The translations under genes were made by a program, and so were the position numbers. Below are positions 40,624 through 49,521 of a stretch of DNA of 64,000 nucleotides, in pieces. The DNA is from Nannochloris sp. 'desiccata'. Taxonomy: Eukaryota; Chlorophyta; Trebouxiophyceae; Chlorellales; Chlorellaceae. Under the pieces are notes generated by a model. The model was not told the DNA's origin. It saw nothing but the letters and a program-made list of their open reading frames with translations, and ran no database searches. The stretch is from positions 1,178,001 through 1,242,000 of the forward strand of contig JAGTXX020000012.1 in the NCBI GenBank assembly GCA_019044685.2, written 5' to 3'. The first letter of the stretch is position 1. The number at the start of each line of letters is the position of its first letter.

Positions 40624-41706
40624 TTAATGTGGCGCTCCTGTTGGCGCTGCCTTTTCCTCAAAATACCAATCTTTTCCTCCATCAGCAAAGAACTTTCCAA
40701 TACCTCCACTGAATGTAGGCTCCCACTGTAACTGCTTTCTTGTAGCGTTGTTATTCATTTTCTTTCCCTTGGACGGTCCAGCAGCACCAGTAAATTTGGT
40801 AGAACCAGACAGCTGTCCTGAAGCTTCAATCTGTTTCATCATATCTTCAAACGTAATTGGCATGTTATCACACCCTAAAAACACCTTGTTGCGGTACCCA
40901 GCAGAGCCCTCTTCACTGCCTTGTCCTCTCAAAATTGCTCCCGTCAAGCGAGCGGCGTCCTCATAATGAATCAAATTAACGGTATATCCACCATCCCTCG
41001 CGACTTCACCTTGCTTCAGGAAGAAAGTATGTGCCCCACGCATACGGTGATATAATCCAACTAAGCGTACGACACAGCCACCAGCATCCAGGACAGCTTG
41101 CTCTGCTTGGAGGATCGTGTCCGTGCGAGGGCTGGCTCCCAAGGCAACCAGTGGAGCAGTTTCATCGCACGCAGAGCCATCCTCTACAGCATAGACACCA
41201 GCGCTAGAGGTGAATACAAAGGATCCAGTGCCATCCCAGTGGTTTAAAGCAGCTTTTACGTCGCTCACGTAATCTTCACTGCCAGAGGGTGTAGCAGAAT
41301 AGCAAACAAACGGGAACTTTTCAGCTCCTGCCTCGGTTTTGAGGCGAGGTTTTACTCCTAAAGCTGATAATGTGGGGTGGTTGTTTGTGGTGTTGGTCTG
41401 GCCAGTGACAGTGCCGGCACCAAAGTCATCTAGCCAAAGTTTTGCCAAGTAGCTGCCGAGGACGCCAGGGCCGCAGATGAGGAGAGATTTGGAGGAAGGG
41501 GAGCCAGTAAGGGAAGTGCTAGCCATTGCGATGGTTTGATGACGGTGTGAAACAGGTTTATATGTGATTGCTTTTCTCAGAAGAGCTGTGTAAGCAGGGT
41601 GAAATCTCAATGATGTCGTGGACGTAATTCTAGAGACGGAGGAGCAAAGGCGCACAATGCGGGCAGTTGAGCTGCCTTGAGGTGTAAGAGTACTACCCCG
41701 ATTCAT
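40624..41706 (-). CDS. NAD(P)-binding Rossmann (extended SDR, YeeZ-like) protein, organelle-targeted
   Basis: An intronless gene of 360 residues. After a ~60-residue Ser/Thr/Arg-rich leader (plastid or mitochondrial) comes the dinucleotide fold: SLLICGPGVLGSYLAKLW with a GxGxxG-like loop. FVCYSATPSG, FVFTSSAGVYAVEDG (SDR active-site Ser/Tyr region, though the YxxxK motif is not obvious), CVVRLVGLYHRMRGAH and VNLIHYEDAARL follow. These fit the YeeZ-like NAD-dependent epimerase group common in plants and cyanobacteria. The substrate is unknown. A Lys-rich insert (SKGKKMNNN) lies near the C-terminus. If the ATG for MASTSLTG (residue 61) is used, the product lacks the leader. It diverges from FANCL over 144 bases. 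Confidence 0.75.
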   Translation of the reverse strand: MNRGSTLTPQGSSTARIVRLCSSVSRITSTTSLRFHPAYTALLRKAITYKPVSHRHQTIAMASTSLTGSPSSKSLLICGPGVLGSYLAKLWLDDFGAGTVTGQTNTTNNHPTLSALGVKPRLKTEAGAEKFPFVCYSATPSGSEDYVSDVKAALNHWDGTGSFVFTSSAGVYAVEDGSACDETAPLVALGASPRTDTILQAEQAVLDAGGCVVRLVGLYHRMRGAHTFFLKQGEVARDGGYTVNLIHYEDAARLTGAILRGQGSEEGSAGYRNKVFLGCDNMPITFEDMMKQIEASGQLSGSTKFTGAAGPSKGKKMNNNATRKQLQWEPTFSGGIGKFFADGGKDWYFEEKAAPTGAPH

Positions 41707-41850
41707 GATGAAACTATAGATTAAGACAAATGTGGTTGCATCTTATCCTCTTAGCAGCTTGGTTGCTCACCCTGAGGGGCTGGATTTTGATCAAGTCTTC
41801 CTCTTTCAAGTCGCAATCGAATAGTTTGATCTAATCAATCTTACTGAAAA

Positions 41851-43237
41851 ATGGGAACAAAATTAGCAGCGGTAAGCAAGCTACTAGCCAAAAAATGCCT
41901 TCCAATTAAAACCACAAACATTGATCTCAGATCAATTTTGATGATCACTTCAAGCCTTCTTCTCTTTACAGGTTGCACCGCTCATCATTCCTCTAGATTC
42001 AAAATGCTCTACTGTTGAAGGATTCATCTCCGCATCGGCATCTGGCACCCAGCAAAGTCACCATCAACAACATTGGGTACGTCTGACAAACATCGCTCCT
42101 GCCACTGGCTCCTTGCAGGAGGCTCAACTAGAGTTGGATCAACCCACAAAAGACCATCTTGGCGCACAATCCCTGGATTTAGCATATCTACGTCTAAAAG
42201 AAAGCCCAAACGTAGCCTCATTCCTAGTAGAACTGAGAAATCTTCTAGCCCAGGCCACTACCTCTGCCTCTGCCGCCTCTTTTCCTACTGATGGTAGTCT
42301 CTCTCTTCGAAATCCTTCATTTTACCAAAGCTTAAAACAAGATTTGGACTCTCTAGGTTCTGAAAATATACATACGCTAGCAGATGACTTGTCTTCAATT
42401 ACCCTAAAATACGCAGATCAAGGAGAAAGGACTCATTTCCTTTCAATCTCTCTTCCTCCGACATTTCCCGCCACTTTGCCAAAAATAATTTCAGCAGATC
42501 TTCCCGTCGCATTTACTCTCCACCGCAACTCTACAACTGGCCTCGTAGCTTTACAAGATGTCATGCATCAATTTGAAGATAAGATCGAATTTTTCCAGAG
42601 ATTCTGGGATGCTCTAGACGACCTGGATCAAACAGCATTGATCATAGAGCCCTCTGCCCCTACCAGAAGTTGTACCTACCGCCGCGTTGCACTAGAGAAG
42701 CACGTCACTTTAACCATCACACTCGATCCTTTAGATTTAGATTCAGTCCCTGATCTGCATTTTATGGGTTCAGATAGAGCAGTACAGCCAATTTTATATA
42801 CCGTTAGGACAAACCGTCCTTTGTGGAGGGCGGCAGGTACGCTTCGAGAGAATCTTTGTGCCCTTTTGGGAGCGCCTTTGCCTGAGAAGGATAGCGTCGG
42901 TGTTGGGGAAGATGGAGCTATTGTAGCTGAAGATGTTGGTGCAGAATGTGCTATTTGCTATAATTATCGCCGCCCTGTAGAAGGAAGGGATGGTGGTTGT
43001 GGTTGTGACGAGGACCAGTTCATGGCAGAAGCCAGAAATGGTGAAAATAAAGTAGCAGAGCAAGATCAAGGCGATGTTCCTGAGATTAATTGTGATAATT
43101 CTGCGTGTGGAAAACCTTTCCATCGTCTGTGTTTAAGAGAATGGCTGGCAGCAGATGCCACCACACGGCAATCTTTTGATACTTTGTTTGGTGCGTGTCC
43201 TTATTGTTCAAGTCCAATCGCTGTGAAGACTAGATAG
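41851..43237 (+). CDS. FANCL: FANCL, Fanconi anaemia RING E3 ubiquitin ligase
   Basis: Two exons, 41851-41871 (seven codons) and 41972-43237, give 428 residues. FANCL monoubiquitinates FANCD2/FANCI in interstrand crosslink repair. The central URD-like part is conserved: FEDKIEFFQRFWDALDDLDQ, LIIEPSAPTRSCTYRRVAL, LHFMGSDRAVQPI. The C-terminal RING matches FANCL closely: CAICYNYRR, then CDNSACGKPFHRLCLREWL, TTRQSFDTLFGACPYCSSPI. About 40 extra residues with Cys, Gly and Glu lie inside the RING between the first and second Cys pairs (PVEGRDGGCGC through QGDVPEINC). The 21-base first exon is inferred from a strong donor (GCG|GTAAGC) and in-phase acceptor. Stop codons of this gene and the kelch gene are 59 bases apart. 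Confidence 0.92.
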
Positions 43238-43296
43238 AGGTGTTGAAGATTAAAATACGCGTGTTTTGTTACAAAAAAATGAAATTAGTAGTACGT

Positions 43297-44340
43297 CTAT
43301 TTAATAGTCCAATACGGAACATGATAATCCAATAAGTACAGGTCATCTAATCGCTGATTCTGATCATCCATACCTCCTGACAGGATAACGCCTCTTCCAG
43401 GAAGTTCAGTCGATGCGCCCCATCCCCGTGGACCTGGATACTCTCCATTATCACTGGCAGAGGTAGAAACAGCGTGCCAGGTCCGTGAAATTGGATCGAG
43501 ACAGTACGTCGTGTTAGAAAACTGCCCCGCTCCAGCATGCCCAAGATCGCTAGGGTCGATCTCACCCCCAAACACCAGCAAATGCCCTGCATGGCCACAT
43601 CCAGGTGCGGAACATCCACTCGAATGCCCACCACGGCCAAAGACACTTCTCGCTGTAAATGCAGGCTGATCAGGATTTGAAGATTTAACTTCAATATTAA
43701 GTTCCCATGTTGACGTAGCGATATCAAATCGATGAATATCGGAAGCTTCTTTGCCTGTAAACCCACCAATTACCCATAAACTACCATCTACAGCCACAAA
43801 CCCAGGTCCGCCACGGCCTACACACCCTTCTGGGGAAGGAAGCTCCTCCCAAGTGCCAGCTACAGTGTCATAGCGCCATAAATCAGCGAGACGCCTGGTG
43901 CCACCTTCTGGCAAGGTACCACCACAGCCACCAAAGATGTAGATATTTGTGCCTACTGAACATGCACTGTGATAATTCCTCCCCATTGGCATTTTTGATG
44001 TTTTTATTTCTGTCCAGGTGCCTGTTTCTGCATTGAAACAGTAAAAATCACCCAGAGTGGATTCTTCTTCTACTTCTGTTCTACCTCCGTGGAAATAGAC
44101 AGTATTACCGACAGCGGCCGCAGCATGCGCTACACGTAAACTGGGTGCCCCTGGAGCTGCGACTATGCTCCAAGAGCCAGAGCTAATATTGTAGAGGGAG
44201 ATGTCGGTGGTAATGGGGGTTCTTGGTTCATTTTCTCCACCCCAAAGAAGCAGTTTACTATCATTTTCAATGCATGATATTGAATGAGATGATCTTGCCA
44301 GTGGGATATCGCCCTCTTGGGGTAATTTAACCCACTTCAT
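43297..44340 (-). CDS. Kelch-repeat beta-propeller protein
   Basis: An intronless gene of 347 residues made of about six kelch repeats. Typical blades: KLLLWGGENE, AAAVGNTVYFHGG, CSVGTNIYIFGGCGG, FVAVDGSLWVIGG, HLLVFGGEI and GVILSGGMDD, each followed by a Tyr/Trp pair such as LYNISSGSWSIV, YCFNAETGTWTEI and DIATSTWEL. There is no F-box, BTB or other domain, so it is probably a simple cytosolic scaffold. Plant relatives of this size include nitrile-specifier-like and GTP/actin-related kelch proteins; a specific function cannot be assigned. One repeat has a Cys/His cluster, SSGCSAPGCGHAGH. Confidence 0.85.
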   Translation of the reverse strand: MKWVKLPQEGDIPLARSSHSISCIENDSKLLLWGGENEPRTPITTDISLYNISSGSWSIVAAPGAPSLRVAHAAAAVGNTVYFHGGRTEVEEESTLGDFYCFNAETGTWTEIKTSKMPMGRNYHSACSVGTNIYIFGGCGGTLPEGGTRRLADLWRYDTVAGTWEELPSPEGCVGRGGPGFVAVDGSLWVIGGFTGKEASDIHRFDIATSTWELNIEVKSSNPDQPAFTARSVFGRGGHSSGCSAPGCGHAGHLLVFGGEIDPSDLGHAGAGQFSNTTYCLDPISRTWHAVSTSASDNGEYPGPRGWGASTELPGRGVILSGGMDDQNQRLDDLYLLDYHVPYWTIK

Positions 44341-44770
44341 AACAATATTTTATTTTTGAACTTAGGAACGTAATGTAAGCAATGCTTATCGATACTAATG
44401 CAAACTTAACCTTGTTCGAAACATATAAGGGCTGTAATTAACAATAAAATACATTCTTTTGAGCAACTGAGGGCGACGCAAAAGCCAATTTTGTCACAAA
44501 CGATCTGGCATGCTGCCAGGCTGGGGCGCCGAAACCGAAGCTATCGGTGCATTTTAAAGCACAATTATCACTGCATTGGTCTTTTATCTAGATCAGTATA
44601 CTTTCCATACCTGATCAGATTGTGCATGCATGAAAATAATTCAAAAATAGTCTTCATGCCAGCTTGATTAATCATCTACTTGGCTGCGGACTAGTTAATC
44701 ATCCCAAGTAAATTATTAGATATACTTTACGAGTTTACTTACATATAATACTAGGCCTAAAATACCAATC
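44341..44770. other. Divergent spacer between the kelch and MurE-like genes
   Basis: 430 AT-rich bases. I see no clear TATA box, RNA gene or repeat. Confidence 0.6.
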
Positions 44771-47589
44771 ATGCACTCACTTTACTTGGCATCCATGCCG
44801 AGGCCAGGTGCATGCCAACTATTAAAATGCAATTCCGCACGCTTTTCCGTGCCAAAACCGCCAGTGTTGACACACCTTGGACGTCTCGTAGTACCTAGGT
44901 TGGGCCATTGTGTGCGTATTGCAGCTGGTAGGCCTGGCGCATCCATGGACGACGGCGACCTCCCTGAGGACCCCTTTCTGGCTGACGATGCTGCATTCGC
45001 TGATGATAGCGAAATAGAATTAGATGAAGGTTAGAAATACTGTGTTAGTAGTTGATGTTACGTTCAAATTAATCGAAAAGTTTGGTTTTCATTTTTTTGT
45101 CATGTTACCGACAACTCACCACCCGGGATTTTTTATTTTTTTTCGTAGATGAAAAGGCTATTCTTCTAGGGACATCTAAAGCCGAAGCAGACCCTAAATA
45201 TAGCTCTCGAGATGAGGAAGAAGAAAGCGTTGAAGAATTAGCTCGAAGGAGGAAGACGACCCGTGGCCGTGTTGTTGAAACTCTGGGCGACGATCTCTTA
45301 TTAAACCTGGACGATATAGTAGCTGAAACTCAACGTGGCGGTGCTCTGCGCGCCTCACAATCATTTTCAGAGTCTGGATCGGACGATAGCGATGATTTTG
45401 ATACCGATATCAACGGTCAAAACAGTGCTCTAGCATCTTCTTCCTATCCCGCCCTGCCGCAGCGAAAGCGCTTTTTGCCAGATCTACTCAAATCTATAGG
45501 TTATTATGACGCTGCCGAGTCAGCTCCTGCCCTTGAAATTACAAATATTATCACCTGCAACTCTGAAAATGCATCCGAAGGGTCCCTATACGTCTGCGTA
45601 CCCTGCGAAGACGACCCAGAGGACGAAGAACTTGATGGTCACAACTGGGCTGACGAGGCGTCCGACCTGGGCGCGGTCGCTGTAATCGCAGAAAGACCGT
45701 TGCCTGGCTGTCTACTCCCTGTGATACAAGTGCCTGATACTTTAGATGCGTTAGCTGCTATAGCAGAAGAGTTTTATGACCGTCCTGCACAACGTATGCA
45801 GACTATTGCCTTTGTTGGTTCTTACGGTAAAACTACGTCCTCATGGCTTGCACGAGGAATCTTTGATGAGGCCGAGAAAGATATTGGAATCATCGGAGAT
45901 AGCGAGTACGCCATTAATACGGACCGTTTGACCCCGGAAGGTGATATTTGGGCCCCTACAGAAGCAGACCCAACAGAAACACTGGAAAGAAGCAGCCCAT
46001 TTAGAATTGTTGAGCGGGCAGGTAAATACGAATTGCCACCAACTACCCCTGATGCGTTGCATTTACAAAAAGTGCTTGCAGGTATTGCTGATAGAGGTGG
46101 AACGATAGCTACAGTAGAGATATGCCCTGAAATGATGATGGATGGGCGCGTAGATTGCCTTCACCCAGCAGTACTAGTGTTTACTAATATAGACAAAACA
46201 CTCGCAGAGAATTGTCCCGGCGGATTAGACGAGTACGTTGAAAGACTTTCAGAGATGTTTGCTTCCTTGGATGAGAATCAAACAGCGATTATTAATTTAG
46301 ATGATGAGTATGGACGTATGTTTGCTCGCGATGTGGAGAAAACTGATGCACAGCTACTTACGTATGGTGTGACAACAAAGGAGGCCGATGTGTGCGCTGA
46401 AAAGACCAAGTACTCTAATTGGGAGACTGAAATTTTAGTTCGCACGCCTGTGGGCCGCTTGGAGATTATCATTCCATTACCAGGATCGTACAATGTATCC
46501 AATGCACTTGCTGCGGTCGCGGTAGGGTTAGCTTCCGGTGTTAAACTGGTTTCTATTGTTGCAGGAGTAGAAGCAGTGGAATATGTCCCTGGGCGTACAG
46601 AAGTGATTGATGAAGGACAACCCTTCCCTGTTATAATCGACTCTGCAAACACCCCTGGGCAGGTAGGGAGACTCATTGATGAGGTTAAAGAAGCAGGAGC
46701 ACGAAGGACTATCCTCGTTATTGGGTGTAAAGGTGGCACTTCCAGTGAGTACCGAGAAGCAATTGGGAGCGAAGCACATTTTAAAGCGGATGTTGTCTTC
46801 TTTACAAATGATTCTCCTGGTTTAGACGCCCCCCCCGAGATTATTCAAGATATTGTCAACGGTCTTCCTCAAGAGGTGCTTGCGAGACATGCTGGCTCAT
46901 ATTTCCCTTGGTTACAAGATGTGCATCGAACTCCTCAATGGTTTGAATCGTGGCTGCTGCGGTACCAATCTGAAGTTGGGAGGTACGTTATTGAAGATCG
47001 ATTTTCTGCTATTCGAGTTGCAATTGGTATGGCAAAGGCACGTGATGTGGTGTTAGTTGTCGGTAGAGGGCAAGATGATCGAATGGAGTATTGGGATGGG
47101 GCTCCTTGTCCTAGGACTGACGCTGAGCGCGCTGTGGGTCAAGCAACGAAATCAATGGCTGACATCGAAAGTCCAGAGTATAAAGAAGAAGAACGATGGG
47201 AAGCTGTTGATGATTATTATGCATTTAGAGCGGAAGAAGGGTTGCCAGTACAGCGGGAAACGATCACAGGTTGGTTTGACGACAGCATCGAAAGTCGTAA
47301 TGCGATCATGAGGGTTGCGAAAAATTTAAATAAATTGAAAGATCTGGATAGAGGGACGTTGCCATGGACACGGTATCCGGAAGAAAGAGAGCAATCCGGT
47401 CTTTCCGCTAGTTTGGGTATGGGTGAAGCGACTGGAGCTGGTGGTTTAGATCAATATTTGAGGGAAATGGCAGAAGAGCAATATAGGAAGAATTTTGCAG
47501 CAGGAGAGGGAGGCAGCTCTGATGAAGAAGATGATGATGAGGATTATGCGGAAGAAGAAGAGGAAGAGGAAGGTGCTACTGCGTACTGA
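44771..47589 (+). CDS. Plastid MurE-like (Mur ligase fold) protein, probably not a peptidoglycan enzyme
   Basis: Two exons, 44771-45029 and 45149-47589, give 899 residues, almost twice bacterial MurE. A ~55-residue transit-like N-terminus precedes an acidic region (DDAAFADDSEIELDE, DEEEESVEEL). The Mur fold follows: N-domain ITNIITCNSENASEGSLYVC, the P-loop-like FVGSYGKTTSSWLARG (~310), PPTTPDALHLQKVLAGIA (~383) and PVIIDSANTPGQV (~600). Where catalytic MurE has SSHAL, this protein has CPEMM (~409). TNxxxDHLD is replaced by TNIDKTLAENCPGG (~432) and DNPR by NDSPG (~637). So ligase activity is doubtful. Plant MurE homologues act in plastid transcription (PAP11), which is the best analogy. The C-terminal ~30 residues are acidic. 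The frame beginning at 45082 starts within the intron. Confidence 0.78.
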
Positions 47590-48001
47590 TTATATTGACT
47601 ATGAAGGAGGGCTATTTGTCCTTTATTTTCTTTCGTTAACTTACCGTTCCTTATTTTTTCATAAAGTAATTTTTATAGTTTTAGGAAAGTTTTGTTACTA
47701 ATTTTTGTTTTTAAAGTATCACAATGTTCTATATATATATACGTCTCTTGCTGTATAGTATGCTATTTCAGCAAAGGAAAGAAAAGATAGGTGAAGGTGA
47801 CAATCTCAGGCTGATGAACTTCATCATGGAGGGACTCGGCGAGGCAACTCAAAAATAAAACCAACATTTGAATCCGTTTCAAAGCGATGAAATTTAAATT
47901 AGCGTATTAATTTCTCACATGGATGCATAGTCACTCTATTCACGCCATATCTCAAGCTTTAAGGTTTTATTTCCTAGTTCATCGTGATTAAAAGTTTAGT
48001 G
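47590..48001. other. Spacer between the MurE-like and NCBP3 genes
   Basis: 412 AT-rich bases with an ATATATATATA stretch at about 47730. No gene visible. Confidence 0.6.
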
Positions 48002-49256
48002 ATGGCTGAGGAACCCGCTCTTGGCGTGGATCTCGACGCTTTAGTAGAAGCTGAAAAATTCACTCTAGAAGAGGAACGCGAAAAGCACCGTAAAAGGCAA
48101 GCGAGAACACTGATCTCTAAATAACTTGTGGATCTTAAGCATCTCCCAACAGTCCTTAACTTAAAATTTCTACTCTTCCAGGGCTGCAAAGTTCGGTGTG
48201 GATTACCGTGACCCAGGGCGTCGCCGTGAATTCCGTGACGATGCCCGCAAAGAACGAATTAATCCCTCTCAAAGTCTCGGCACTGGATTTGATCTCTTTA
48301 CAGAAGAAGAAGTAGAGAAACGTCAACAACGCGCCTCTCGCTTCAATATGCCCGACACAGGTCTTCAATGGACACCTCCTGAAATCCCCGAAGATGAAGA
48401 AAAGAGAAAAGCACGAGCAGAGCGTTTTGGAGTTGAGTATCAAGCTCCAGACGCTGACGGCTTGATGGATGTTGATCTATTCGAGACAAGAAAAGAAGCA
48501 CCACCAGAAGTCCCCCGACGCCCAGAAGCAGTCCATATCTACGGTGTAGATCTCATGTCTACCTCAGATGTATTGAAATACTTCAAAGACTATGGCCCGA
48601 CCTATGTAGAATGGCTGAATGATAGCTCAGCAAATGTTTTATTTAAAGACGGACCGACAGCAAAACGAGCGATCGCAGGTCTAGGTAAACCCTTACCCCC
48701 TGAAGACTTACCTGAAGGGGTCGATGGTGCGGATCCTGCAAATATACAGTATTTATGGCATAAAGGGGAAGATTTTATGAAGGCTGGTAGTAACTTACCA
48801 CTAGTTTTTAGGATGGCGACAATTCTTGATGTCAAACCTTCAGAGAGGGTGCAATCTCGTAGATTATGGCTGTCTGCTGGCGGTGGTGGGAGCAGAGGCG
48901 GTGGCGGTCGTGGTGGAAATGAGGGTAGAGGAGGAAGAAAATTCCGTAAAGTGCGAAGATCTCAAGATGGTACTGCAATGCAGGAACACCATGGGGGTCA
49001 TGGTGGCGCTAGAGCTCCACCTGGTTGGCAACATGACGATCGCTTTGGTTTTGATGGCGATGAAGGCGGTATTCGTGCCAGTGGAGAAATCAAAGGACGG
49101 GGTCAGACACGGTTTCATAAAAGAAAAAGTGGCGATGGCGGCGATCAGATGATGAGAGACGTTGGTGGTCATGGTGGTGATGCACAGAGACAGAGAGTCG
49201 AGGAACATAGTGCACCTATGCCTGAACGTGATACTGTATCTTATGATGATTTGTAA
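48002..49256 (+). CDS. NCBP3: NCBP3-like nuclear cap-binding protein
   Basis: Two exons, 48002-48096 and 48182-49256, give 389 residues. The intron (85 nt) appears to be GC-AG: the donor reads AAAAG|GCAAGC, and no usable GT gives an in-phase join before the stop a few codons later. The RRM-like domain has VHIYGVDLMSTSDVLKYFKD, YGPTYVEWLNDSSANVLF and TAKRAIAGLGKPL, then the LWHKGEDFMK region, all close to NCBP3. NCBP3 binds the mRNA cap with NCBP1 and supports mRNA export. The end is Arg/Gly-rich (RGG-type), basic and His-rich, with MRDVGGHGGDAQRQR. The N-terminus is acidic and helical (VEAEKFTLEEEREKHRKR). Confidence 0.85.
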
Positions 49257-49521
49257 ACATTGTTTGTAAGACTGTTTGTACCACTATTTACTTATTCAAG
49301 AGATTAATTTTACAAAAGAAAGATGAAAGATGGGAAATGTGTAGTGAAGGATTAACTTATTTTAAGCAAGGAAACAGTTCAGGACAAATGAAGTAGTCAT
49401 AGTAGTTATATCTAGTCTTCCACATACAAAAAGAAAGCACGTAGATCAAAGAAATAAAAAGGTAGAGAACTTAATAATATTAATAAAACTTTCCTAGAGA
49501 TCAACAAAGAAGCCTAGAACA

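Noticed and set aside
45082..45148. ATG-started N-terminus of the MurE-like frame (hydrophobic, FFFF-rich)
   Set aside because: These bases are the intron; joining 45029 to 45149 restores the upstream exon and transit peptide.
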